In this document: positions 17,092 through 24,953 of the stretch, in pieces
Numbering within the stretch: position 1 is the stretch's first letter
How the letters are laid out: each line of letters begins with the position of its first letter
Source: Emticicia sp031378345
Lineage (GTDB): Bacteria; Bacteroidota; Bacteroidia; Cytophagales; Spirosomataceae
DNA: 64,000 nucleotides
Assembly (NCBI GenBank): GCA_031378345.1
Contig: JANNDY010000030.1
Location: 1-64,000 of the forward strand
Direction: 5' to 3'
Notes under the pieces: generated by a model
What the model was told of the DNA's origin: nothing
Database searches by the model: none
Seen by the model: the letters and a program-made list of their open reading frames with translations, nothing else
Translations under genes and position numbers: made by a program

Positions 17092-19026
17092 TTAAATTGG
17101 TATTTTCACGATAAATGTCGTTCCTTCGCCTTCCACACTTTCACATTCGATTGTGCCTCCATGCCCTTTTGTGATGATGTCATAAGCCAAACTTAGTCCC
17201 AAACCTGTGCCTTGCCCTGTTGGTTTTGTTGTGAAAAAGGGTTGAAATATTTTGGCTTTTGTGGCTTCAGACATTCCTGTGCCGTTGTCGGTTACTTTTA
17301 TAATAATTTGATTATCAACCTTTTCTGTTTTGACAATTACACACGGATTGGAAATCCGTGCCACATTTACTGCATAAAACGCATTATTAATCAAATTTAT
17401 CAAAACCCTGCCAATATCTTGTGGAATTACGTTGATTTTGGGCAAATTTTCATCAATAATCAATTCAAAATCACTATTGAAGTGGTTAGTCGTACTGTTT
17501 TTGTTTTTGGCTCTCAAACCATGATAACTTAGACGTAAAGATTCATCTGCCAATTTATTAATATCAGTCAATTCCTTTTTGCCCGAACTTGCTTGCGAAT
17601 GTTGCAACATTCCTGTTACGATGCTGCTTGCACGTTTGCCGTGATAATTGATTTTTTCTTGATTTTGGGTCAAATCGCTTATAATTTCCTCAAAATATTC
17701 TTTGTCTTTTATTATTATTCCCCCATCGGGGCTTAGGGGGCTGTTTTTTATTTCCTCATTGAGTTCGTTTGCCAAACTCACACTCATTTCAGCAAAATTA
17801 TTGACAAAATTCAAAGGATTTTGTATCTCGTGGGCGATGCCTGCGGTGAGTTCGCCGAGGGAGGCAAGTTTTTCAGATTGGATGAGTTGGGATTGGGTGG
17901 ATTTGAGCGTTATCAATGATTGATTGAGTTCATTGGTGCGTTGCAAAACCAGTTTTTCCATTTGATTGGCATACACTTGTAACGATTCGGTCATGCTATT
18001 AAAATTTTGCGAAAGCAATCCCAATTCATCATTGGCATCTATCGAAACAGTACTGTTTAGGTTACCTTTATTTACTTCTTGCACGCTTACAATAATATTA
18101 TCAAGAGAGCGGAACAGGTTATTATGAAGAAAAAATGGAAGTAAAAAAATAATAATCAATGTGAAAATTGGAATAAGAATAGTCAATGACAGTAAAATCT
18201 GTTGTGCTTCGATGTTTCTATGATTTCGGACTAACACATAAGGTAAAACACTAAACAAAACAAGTACAACACATAAAATTATGCCAATGGTTTTTGCTTG
18301 AAAAGAGGTACGTTCTTTGGCATGAGTAACGTAGCCAATACCATAGATACTGATAATAATAAGTGTTAGTGAATCTCGAAATAAAGCATACAAAAAACTT
18401 GTACTACCGCCGTCTAATATAAAATTAAAAACGTTTACGTTTGTCCAACTCATAATACTTACAGCCGAACCTATTGCAAAATCTCTAAATAATTTAATGT
18501 TTCTTTTGGTTTCGAGGAGGTCGAAAAATATTTTTGCCCCTATTTTCGATGAATCAAATGTCCGCTTTTCGGGTAAAAGATTCTTTTCATACCATTTTGC
18601 TTTTCGTAAATAAACTATCACAATCCAGATATAAGCAAAAGGATAAAAATGAAATACTCGGAAATTATATTCAAGTGGTGCAAGGCTAACGAATATAATT
18701 AGGCTTACAACCAATATCGAACATAAATAAAGTTCTTTACTAAATGGGTTTCCACCAAGTAGATAAGCTAAATAAAATTGATAAGAAAAGGTTAGAACCA
18801 ATGCCAAATTACTATATTGAATAGTCTCTGGGGTATGATAAATGCTATTTAGAGTATTCGTAAAATAGTAAATTGGACTACAAATAATGAAAAAGCCACA
18901 AAAGAATAGTGTATTGTAGGTTTTGTTTTTGAGGCTTAATAAGTATACCAATATCAGTACACACATCGTGAACTGGGCTAAATTTGAAACAATTGTAGGG
19001 TTCATCAAATACGAAGTAGTTTCCAT
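17092..19026 (-). CDS. Orphan histidine kinase 3 with multi-span membrane sensor and HAMP
   Basis: Membrane kinase of 644 residues. The first about 300 residues contain several hydrophobic segments in 7TM-like style (FTMCVLILVYLL, LFFCGFFIICSPIYYF, LCSILVVSLIIFVSLAP, IIISIYGIGYV, IILCVVLVLFSVLPYVLV, LTILIPIFTLIIIFLLPFFL). A HAMP-like linker follows (SLDNIIVSVQEVNKGNLNSTVSIDANDELGLLSQNFNSM), then a coiled coil, HEIQNPLNFVNNF and the HATPase boxes. The DHp region has an extra insert NSPLSPDGGIIIKD from a G/C-rich repeat at 17720-17740, and the ATP-lid loop VARISNPCV comes from the palindrome at 17342-17360. Residue 8 (MNPTIV) is an alternative start. No response regulator is nearby. Confidence 0.88.
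   Translation of the reverse strand: METTSYLMNPTIVSNLAQFTMCVLILVYLLSLKNKTYNTLFFCGFFIICSPIYYFTNTLNSIYHTPETIQYSNLALVLTFSYQFYLAYLLGGNPFSKELYLCSILVVSLIIFVSLAPLEYNFRVFHFYPFAYIWIVIVYLRKAKWYEKNLLPEKRTFDSSKIGAKIFFDLLETKRNIKLFRDFAIGSAVSIMSWTNVNVFNFILDGGSTSFLYALFRDSLTLIIISIYGIGYVTHAKERTSFQAKTIGIILCVVLVLFSVLPYVLVRNHRNIEAQQILLSLTILIPIFTLIIIFLLPFFLHNNLFRSLDNIIVSVQEVNKGNLNSTVSIDANDELGLLSQNFNSMTESLQVYANQMEKLVLQRTNELNQSLITLKSTQSQLIQSEKLASLGELTAGIAHEIQNPLNFVNNFAEMSVSLANELNEEIKNSPLSPDGGIIIKDKEYFEEIISDLTQNQEKINYHGKRASSIVTGMLQHSQASSGKKELTDINKLADESLRLSYHGLRAKNKNSTTNHFNSDFELIIDENLPKINVIPQDIGRVLINLINNAFYAVNVARISNPCVIVKTEKVDNQIIIKVTDNGTGMSEATKAKIFQPFFTTKPTGQGTGLGLSLAYDIITKGHGGTIECESVEGEGTTFIVKIPI
17342..17360. repeat. 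Palindromic insert in kinase 3
   Basis: Arms CACGGATT (17342-17349) and AATCCGTG (17353-17360) around GGA, at the same codon position as the palindromes in kinases 1 and 2 but with an unrelated stem. Confidence 0.85.
17720..17740. repeat. In-frame G/C-rich palindromic repeat in kinase 3
   Basis: CCCCCATCGGGG followed by CTTAGGGGG; it can fold in two registers and encodes SPLSPDGG between the two DHp helices. Kinases 1 and 2 lack it. It resembles dispersed Bacteroidetes repeats of the CCCCTNAAGGGG type (from memory). Confidence 0.7.
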
Positions 19027-19039
19027 TGGTTTTGTTTTT

Positions 19040-19102
19040 TTAGGTTGGCATAGTTAGTTTCATAGGAGTTTCCTTGCCTTTTACACTTTCACATTCAATC
19101 CC
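19040..19102 (-). pseudogene. 3'-tail remnant of a lost histidine kinase
   Basis: The minus strand encodes 20 codons plus stop reading IECESVKGKETPMKLTMPT, clearly the kinase C-terminus IECESVEGEGTTFIVKIPI with drift after the conserved IECESV. The fragment begins 2 bp after the GH105 stop at 19105 and ends 14 bp before the kinase 3 start. Nothing else of the kinase remains. Confidence 0.75.
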
Positions 19103-19104
19103 TT

Positions 19105-20454
19105 TTACTTACTCAACATTATCGCACTATCATTCAAAGCAAATTTTTTGTTTTTCAAAAGATTTATAACTTCTGCTCCTGCAAAAAGCGTTGGTCCATA
19201 ACCATGTGCCGCAAATACATTGACAGGACGGTAATAATAAAAAGCTGGCTCAAAACCCATGCCTGTGCCTACACAAACGCCCTCAACTTGCCCTTTTTCA
19301 GTAACTTTGGTGGCAACTGCATTCCACGCCAACAATGCCATTGGTCCATAAGTAGTAGCATCGAGCCAACCTTCGTTGATGCCTTTGGCTATGCAATACG
19401 TATAAATTGCCGTTGCTGAAGTTTCTAAATATGTATCGTTTTTTTCGAGTAATTGATGCCAAAAACCTGTGCCTGTTTGTTGAGCCGCCAAGCCTTTTAC
19501 ATGGGCTTTGTAAAGAGCTAATATTTCGGCACGACCTTTATAATCTTTTGGTAAAACGTCCAAAACTTCAACCATTGTCAAAATCGCCCAGCCGTTTGCT
19601 CGTCCCCAATGAAATTCAGGATGTGTTTCCATGCTTTCTACCCAACCGTGCATAAACAAGCCTAAGTCTTTATTGAACATTCGCTTAGAAAATTGCAAAA
19701 TCTGCTTCACAGCTTCATCATAATACTTTTTATCGCCTGTGAGTTTGCCCATTTGAGCCAAAGCTGGCACGCCCATAAACATATCATCAAGCCAAATAGT
19801 ATTGGGCAAAGGTCGATTTCGTGCCAAAGTACCATCTGCAAGGCGGTATTCTTTCGTGTAAATATAGTTGAGATAATTGTCAATCAAAGGGCGAACATTT
19901 TCTTTCACAAGTCCTGCACGAAGTGCCTTAATCATTGATACGCTCACAGCCCCACAATCATCTAAGGCGTGCGGAGAAAGTACCTGACGCAAAGGCATTC
20001 TTGAACTTATTTTGAATTTTGACTTGATAATAGGAGCTAATTCTGCCAAAAAATTGATGCGTTGCGTTGCATATTGCGTAAAAAGTGGGTCGCCTGTTGC
20101 TTTTCCTGCTGCCAACATTGCGGCATAAGTTACGCCCCATTCGTAGCTGGTCAGACTAAAATCTCCTTTGAAAACTATGACATTTGTATCAATTTTCGAG
20201 AAATCCGTGATTTCTTCTTGGGTGATTTTATTGACAATTTTGGTAGGCGTTACTGCCTCCAAATAGCCCCGAATTCTGCCTAAAACTTGAGTAATTTCCT
20301 CAACTTTCGGACTCCCATAAGGCGTAGGATAGTCGGGTTTGGCCGTGTGCAAAGCATCAGAATGTAGCGTAGAAGCCGGTGCTTGAATTTGGGCAAAAGC
20401 AGTATTTATAAAGGAAAATGTAGCTAAAAATGCTATTTTTTTGAATAAATTCAT
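19105..20454 (-). CDS. GH88/GH105-family unsaturated glycuronyl hydrolase
   Basis: Second secreted GH105-type enzyme, 449 residues, signal peptide ending near INTAFAQ. The barrel motifs are SLTSYEWGVTYAAML, LDDCGAVSVSMIKAL, TIWLDDMFMGVP with Asp223 as the likely catalytic acid, and HWGRANGWAILTMVEVLDVLP. It lacks the extra C-terminal domain of the other GH105. Together the two enzymes suggest handling of products from more than one lyase or side chain. rhaM is 16 bp upstream, so these two are cotranscribed. The stop codon abuts a kinase-tail remnant, a sign of a deletion junction. Confidence 0.92.
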   Translation of the reverse strand: MNLFKKIAFLATFSFINTAFAQIQAPASTLHSDALHTAKPDYPTPYGSPKVEEITQVLGRIRGYLEAVTPTKIVNKITQEEITDFSKIDTNVIVFKGDFSLTSYEWGVTYAAMLAAGKATGDPLFTQYATQRINFLAELAPIIKSKFKISSRMPLRQVLSPHALDDCGAVSVSMIKALRAGLVKENVRPLIDNYLNYIYTKEYRLADGTLARNRPLPNTIWLDDMFMGVPALAQMGKLTGDKKYYDEAVKQILQFSKRMFNKDLGLFMHGWVESMETHPEFHWGRANGWAILTMVEVLDVLPKDYKGRAEILALYKAHVKGLAAQQTGTGFWHQLLEKNDTYLETSATAIYTYCIAKGINEGWLDATTYGPMALLAWNAVATKVTEKGQVEGVCVGTGMGFEPAFYYYRPVNVFAAHGYGPTLFAGAEVINLLKNKKFALNDSAIMLSK

Positions 20455-20470
20455 GTTTTTTGGTTTAAAA

Positions 20471-20785
20471 CTATGCTAAATAAAAAACATCTTTTAAGTC
20501 TATACTCACAGGCGAGTTGTCAGGATTTGTTTCCATGATGTCGGACATATAGAGCCACCAACGTTTGATAACTGGATGCTGTGGTAATTCGGCTAATTTC
20601 TCAGGATTTTCGACTTTCAGAGTAGCAAAAAGAATGTTTGTTTCTTCATCTAAAAAAATCGAATAATCGCTTACTGTCGAGTCTTTTAATAATTGTTTTA
20701 CATCGTCCCAGAGTTCGTCGTGGCGGCGTTTGTATTCTTCTGCTTTTCCAGCATGAAGTTTCATTTTAAATCCTAATCGGTGCAT
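20471..20785 (-). CDS. rhaM: L-rhamnose mutarotase
   Basis: Interconverts the alpha and beta anomers of L-rhamnose. The protein has 104 residues, full length for RhaM. Its active-site residues are present: His22 in RRHDELW, Tyr41 in SDYSIFLD, and Trp76-Trp77 in KRWWLYMSDIM. It lies between the GH39-like and GH105 genes on one strand. Rhamnose processing beside unsaturated-uronyl hydrolases and UxaC points to rhamnogalacturonan I, whose backbone alternates rhamnose and galacturonate. No rhamnose isomerase or kinase is in the window. Confidence 0.93.
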   Translation of the reverse strand: MHRLGFKMKLHAGKAEEYKRRHDELWDDVKQLLKDSTVSDYSIFLDEETNILFATLKVENPEKLAELPQHPVIKRWWLYMSDIMETNPDNSPVSIDLKDVFYLA

Positions 20786-20862
20786 ATTAAAAGAGGGAAT
20801 GAGTTAATTTATCAAAATTATGGTAAGAAAGTAATATAACTTTCCTGTACTTATAGGCTATT

Positions 20863-22539
20863 TCACCAATCAAATTTCAACAAAGAAACCCCTTGTCTTG
20901 GCAAAGAAATTGTCATTTTCAATGCTCCATTTTCTGTCTTTATGTAGCTTGGTGATGTCAATAAAGTGAGCTGACCAGCTTTTTCTAAAATCGCAATTTG
21001 TTCTTTTGTTGGGTTTTCAGGCGAACCCATTTTCTTCCAAACTTCATACGAATTACTATTTTCGTTATCAATTCTGTAATGATGGAAATTGACTATTTTT
21101 GCAGCAAAACCCTTCATATTTACTTCAATTTGGGCATTTTCTGCCGCCACATCATCGTCATGGTAATGCCAAAGCATGACCGCCGCCGAGCGAGAATCTT
21201 TGCTGGCAAGGGCATCAATATCTGCATTTTTGCCTCGCACACTCGAATCTCTCACCATGGCAAATGTATATTTCTGATTGCCTGAAACCTGCATTCGCTT
21301 GCCCGACATCATGCCAAACATTCGGAAAACATTCAGCACTGGCTTGTCAATGCCATTGGTTGCCAAATCTCGAAAGCCATAAAAATAAGGCTGATTTTCA
21401 AACTCAAATGACCAACTTACTGCCCCCAAAAGATTTGCTTTATAAAAATCGGCAAGGGCATATTTACGGGCAAACGAAGCAGCGGTATAACCCGAATACA
21501 TCGTGCCATTTCGGTAAGCATTTTGTGGATTTGTTTTCATGCCACAAGCCGCACAACCTTCAGGGTCAGACTCACCGATGATTATTGGAAGGTTTTTCAA
21601 AGTCGGAAAAGATGTAACTATTTTAAACCCTGCGGCAATATCTCGCAGTTGTGTTCCCATATTCATTTGCACGTGGTTTTCTACAATTTTTGGCGAACCT
21701 TTGGCATGAAAAGCAATAAAATCAAGTGGCGTTCCTATTTTTCCAGTAACATAATTGGTATCCGACACACAATGTTTCAGAAAAGTTGTCAGGAATTTGG
21801 CTGCACCTGCACTATTTGGACCTGTGGCATCTGGTCCGCCTATTTTTATGGTGGGCAAAGCTCGCCGGGCAGCATCAACGGTGTAGTCGTATAATTTGCA
21901 AAATTCCTGTACAGTTCCACTCCAATATTTGATATTTGGCTCATTCCAAAGTTCCCAATACCAAGATTCTACCTCCGTTTTGCCATATTTTGCTACCGAA
22001 TGTTTCACCCATTCATGCACCAAAGCTGCCCATTTTTTATAATCTTTGGGCGGATACGTCCACCCTGTATAGATTTTATCATAAGGTTCGCCAGGTTTCC
22101 AATGATGCTCATACGGCTGAGGTTTTATAGAAAGTGCTTCAGGCATAAAGCCAAATTGTGCCAAAGGTTTTACGCCACGTTGCAAATAAGTATCAAAAAT
22201 TTTGTCAACAATCGTCCAATCGTAAATAGGTTTTCCGTTGGCATCTTCGGTGTAAACATTAGTCGAACCCCACTTCAAATTGAGCGTATCATGCCCCGAA
22301 GTCAGTAAATTATGTGTACGAAAATAGACAGGAACTGGACTTAAAGCACCCAATTCTGACAACAGTTTTTTGCCATCTTTCATATAAGCATAATTTGGCT
22401 CGTCCGCTCCAAAAAATGCCCAAAATGGATACATTTCACCTATATTTTTAGCAAAATTAACGTTAATTACTGTTTTTTCTTGGGAAAAACTTTGTTGAGA
22501 AAAAGCAAAAATGAGCAATAAAAGAGTAGTTTTTTTCAT
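20863..22539 (-). CDS. GH39-like secreted glycosidase
   Basis: A 558-residue secreted enzyme (signal peptide ending near QQSFSQ) with a clan-A TIM barrel. Glu200 in YWELWNEPNIKYWSG is the expected acid/base, and Glu323 in LPIIIGESDPEGCAACG the expected nucleophile. The layout (catalytic Glu pair about 120 residues apart, then a beta-rich C-terminal part) fits the GH39 beta-xylosidase/alpha-iduronidase group. Xylosidase, arabinosidase or another activity cannot be decided. It is the first gene of the minus-strand run with rhaM and GH105. A kinase-tail remnant ends 7 bp before its ATG. Confidence 0.85.
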   Translation of the reverse strand: MKKTTLLLLIFAFSQQSFSQEKTVINVNFAKNIGEMYPFWAFFGADEPNYAYMKDGKKLLSELGALSPVPVYFRTHNLLTSGHDTLNLKWGSTNVYTEDANGKPIYDWTIVDKIFDTYLQRGVKPLAQFGFMPEALSIKPQPYEHHWKPGEPYDKIYTGWTYPPKDYKKWAALVHEWVKHSVAKYGKTEVESWYWELWNEPNIKYWSGTVQEFCKLYDYTVDAARRALPTIKIGGPDATGPNSAGAAKFLTTFLKHCVSDTNYVTGKIGTPLDFIAFHAKGSPKIVENHVQMNMGTQLRDIAAGFKIVTSFPTLKNLPIIIGESDPEGCAACGMKTNPQNAYRNGTMYSGYTAASFARKYALADFYKANLLGAVSWSFEFENQPYFYGFRDLATNGIDKPVLNVFRMFGMMSGKRMQVSGNQKYTFAMVRDSSVRGKNADIDALASKDSRSAAVMLWHYHDDDVAAENAQIEVNMKGFAAKIVNFHHYRIDNENSNSYEVWKKMGSPENPTKEQIAILEKAGQLTLLTSPSYIKTENGALKMTISLPRQGVSLLKFDW

Positions 22540-22546
22540 AGTTTTT

Positions 22547-22600
22547 TTAGGTGTTTTGAATTGGTATTTTTACAATAAAAGTAGTTCCTTCTCCTTCCAA
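22547..22600 (-). pseudogene. 3'-tail remnant of a second lost histidine kinase
   Basis: The minus strand reads LEGEGTTFIVKIPIQNT and stop. This is almost identical to the end of kinases 2 and 3 (VEGEGTTFIVKIPI) with very similar DNA. Homology stops upstream of the Leu codon. Only 17 codons survive, directly in front of the GH39-like gene. Confidence 0.85.
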
Positions 22601-22796
22601 CAAAAACCATCGTTTTTGAACAAATTTTTAGCAAAAGAAGCTAAATTCAAGCAAAAAACAATTTTCATGGACAAACAAATATATGTATTTTTTTCTTTTA
22701 GATTTGTAGTTGAATGAATGAAAAGAGCAGAGAGTTGAATTTGTATTGGTTTGCAGAATTGTATTGGGTATTTTTATCAAAACGAGAGAATTATTC

Positions 22797-22835
22797 ACAA
22801 AAAAAGCATATCCAAAATCAAGTATTGGATATGCT
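22797..22835 (-). terminator. Terminator of the coiled-coil protein gene
   Basis: AGCATATCCAA (22805-22815) pairs with TTGGATATGCT (22825-22835), loop 9 nt, followed on the minus strand by a run of seven T. It lies 25 bp past the stop at 22860. Confidence 0.8.
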
Positions 22836-22859
22836 AATGATAATAGGTTGATGCTATTT

Positions 22860-23633
22860 TTAATTTCCCACTAAAAAATCATCAAAAAACTTTAATAATT
22901 TCTTTTGGTATTCTTTTATCACCTTTTCATCGGTCAACTCAATGAATGGTTTGTCTTTTTTTGTTTTCTCCTGTACTCGTGAAGTTGCAAAAAAGAGTGT
23001 TTTATTATCTTCAAAAGGATGTTGCACCATTTTTATGTCGCAATCTACACGAGTTTCGATAGTTTTCTTGAAAAGTCCGCCAGTTTTGCGGTCTTTAAAT
23101 ACTTTTGAAACCAAAAACCCTTCATCAGTATTACGTTCAATTACCAATCCTATGCCTTCATCAAGTATTTTTCTCAAAACTCGCACCCTTACTTGGTCAT
23201 AAGGCATACTATAAACTCGCACAACATTGGTATCTTTTACAACTCTATTTCTTTCTTTAAAAGCCTGTTTTCTAAATACCTGAAATGTTTCTATTGAGTC
23301 TGCCAAAGCCGTTTTCAATGCCAATATTTCGGATTCAGCTTTTTGGTTATATTCTGTATATGTTTTTTGAATTACTGCCGTAGAATCTCTCGAAGTTTTT
23401 AATACCGATTTGTAGTAATTATTAATTCCTTCCTGTGAAGCAATTTGGTTACTTTGTTTGTACAATATTTGGTTGAGGGCATTAATATCGGCTGTTAGTC
23501 TGCGATTTCTTTGAATAAGAGCATCAACCCTATTACCACCTTTTTGGGCGAATACTTGAAAAGAGCATAGTAATATGCTTACAAGAAGCAATTTTTGGGC
23601 AACAAATTTAGCCGAAGTGGTTACGTGAAACAT
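22860..23633 (-). CDS. Secreted coiled-coil protein, function unknown
   Basis: Not recognised. It has 257 residues. The N-terminus includes a signal-like hydrophobic stretch (LLLVSILLCSFQVFAQ) after about 13 polar residues. Residues about 35-130 are a coiled coil rich in Asn, Gln and Lys (VDALIQRNRRLTADINAL, TYTEYNQKAESEILALKTAL). The C-terminal half is a mixed alpha/beta region with basic and acidic runs (FKDRKTGGLFKKTIETRVDCDI). Single-copy monocistronic gene, divergent from gldB across 155 bp, with its own terminator. An envelope or gliding-related role is only a guess from the neighbour. Confidence 0.75.
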   Translation of the reverse strand: MFHVTTSAKFVAQKLLLVSILLCSFQVFAQKGGNRVDALIQRNRRLTADINALNQILYKQSNQIASQEGINNYYKSVLKTSRDSTAVIQKTYTEYNQKAESEILALKTALADSIETFQVFRKQAFKERNRVVKDTNVVRVYSMPYDQVRVRVLRKILDEGIGLVIERNTDEGFLVSKVFKDRKTGGLFKKTIETRVDCDIKMVQHPFEDNKTLFFATSRVQEKTKKDKPFIELTDEKVIKEYQKKLLKFFDDFLVGN

Positions 23634-23718
23634 TTTTAGTGGTCTATTAAAGTTTTATAATGTACCTGATTTTTGGGTAATCAAGTTTCCTGCAAATACG
23701 TATCAAAATAGTATCTTA

Positions 23719-23758
23719 CAAAATTAGGTGATTTGGGGCAAATATTTATCTATTTTTG
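23719..23758. promoter_or_regulatory. Candidate divergent -7 boxes
   Basis: On the minus strand 23726-23719 reads TAATTTTG (towards the coiled-coil gene), and on the plus strand 23751-23758 reads TATTTTTG (towards gldB). Both match TAnnTTTG. Neither has an ideally spaced -33 TTTG. Confidence 0.35.
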
Positions 23759-23788
23759 TGCGTTTTTTAAAAAAATATTTAATGATAT

Positions 23789-24790
23789 ATGAAACACACT
23801 CCTTATTTTTATTCTGCTTATCTGTCTTTTTTAGCTTTATTTTTCTTGAATTCTTGTCAAAACTCCGAAGAGGTTGATATTTCTAACATTAAAGTTAATG
23901 TAAATATTCAGAGATTTGATGAAAGTTTAATGAAATTACGAAACAAAAATGAAATCAAAGAATTTTTGCTCAAAAACAAAGATTTTGTTAATCAATTCTA
24001 TCAAACTTCGCCCCAAGACACTGCCTTAATCAATCGAATTGACTTGATTTGTCAAAATCCTGATACGAAAGTTTTTTATGAAGAAACCAAAAAATCCTTT
24101 GGTGATTTGTCCGAGCTAAAGCAACAATTGGAAGTTGCCTTCAAGCATATCAAATATTATTATCCTGATTTTAAAGAGCCTCAAATTATCACTACTTTTT
24201 CGGCACTTGATTTGGAACTGATGGTTTCTAATAACCTGATAGTCATTCCTTTAGAAACTTTTCTTGGACCAAAAGCAAAATACCGTCCGCAATATCCAAA
24301 TTATTTATTGCAAAGATTCGACAAGCCTTATATTGTTCCTTCGATTCTGACTCTTTTATCAAAAAAATATAATCGCATCGACCCAAACGACAAAACTTTG
24401 TTGGGTGACATGGTTTATTATGGCAAAAGTTATGAGTTCACAAGGGCAATGTTGCCCAATGTTGCCGATTCGCTTGTTGTTGCCTACTCAAATGACGAAA
24501 TGACCAAAACTTGGAACTCTCAAGATTTGGTTTGGGCGTATTTTCTTGATGGAAAATTGCTTTTTGAAACAAATGACCGAGTAAAAGAAAAGTATTTGGG
24601 CGACCGACCAAAAGTTTCGGAGATTGGAGAAGATTGCCCGGGACGCATCGGGCAATGGTTAGGTTGGCGAATTGTGAGTCGATATAGAACCGAAAACCCT
24701 TCAATTTCGTTGACTAATTTAATGGAAAATGCTAATGCTCGAGATATTTTTGAAAAATCAAAATATAGAGGGCAGAAGGAAGAGGAATAA
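23789..24790 (+). CDS. gldB: Gliding motility lipoprotein GldB
   Basis: Outer- or inner-leaflet lipoprotein required in Bacteroidetes for gliding and type IX secretion. The protein has 333 residues with a lipoprotein signal (LFFLNSC, Cys at 23). Family hallmarks are the N-terminal VNVNIQRFDESLMKL, the middle TFLGPKAKYRPQYPNYLLQRFDKPYIVPSI, and the C-terminal ECPGRIGQWLGWRIV-type block (here EDCPGRIGQWLGWRIVSRY), which resembles a degenerate metallopeptidase segment. It is monocistronic, with 163 bp to the ABC exporter. The assignment is by motif memory and would be confirmed by a GldB profile. Confidence 0.85.
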   Translation: MKHTPYFYSAYLSFLALFFLNSCQNSEEVDISNIKVNVNIQRFDESLMKLRNKNEIKEFLLKNKDFVNQFYQTSPQDTALINRIDLICQNPDTKVFYEETKKSFGDLSELKQQLEVAFKHIKYYYPDFKEPQIITTFSALDLELMVSNNLIVIPLETFLGPKAKYRPQYPNYLLQRFDKPYIVPSILTLLSKKYNRIDPNDKTLLGDMVYYGKSYEFTRAMLPNVADSLVVAYSNDEMTKTWNSQDLVWAYFLDGKLLFETNDRVKEKYLGDRPKVSEIGEDCPGRIGQWLGWRIVSRYRTENPSISLTNLMENANARDIFEKSKYRGQKEEE

Positions 24791-24953
24791 ATTTGAAGAT
24801 TTGGGTAATATTTGATGAATTTTAAAACCTCGAAGCGTCGGTCGCCGAATTTATTCGGATACTAAAATTAAACATCCGTTGATTATTATAGCGACCGAGT
24901 GGTGCGACATTTCGCTTTATTTGGTCTAAATTGTTGCAAAATTAAAGAAGAAA

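Larger units (their letters stand above)
22540..22859. other. 320-bp spacer without a gene
   Basis: Contains the kinase-tail remnant (22547-22600), a structureless A/T-rich part, and the terminator of the next gene (22797-22835). The promoter of the GH39-rhaM-GH105 run should lie here or overlap the remnant; no full TTTG/TAnnTTTG pair was recognised. Confidence 0.7.

Noticed and set aside
11028..19026. Classic two-component pairs
   Set aside because: No receiver domain or response regulator is encoded anywhere in 1-22.6 kb; the kinases are orphans here.
24791..24953. Possible mobile-element remnant with CGGTCGC/GCGACCG words
   Set aside because: Only an 8-bp inverted pair and a small CCGAA/TTCGG hairpin; no coding remnant or target duplication.
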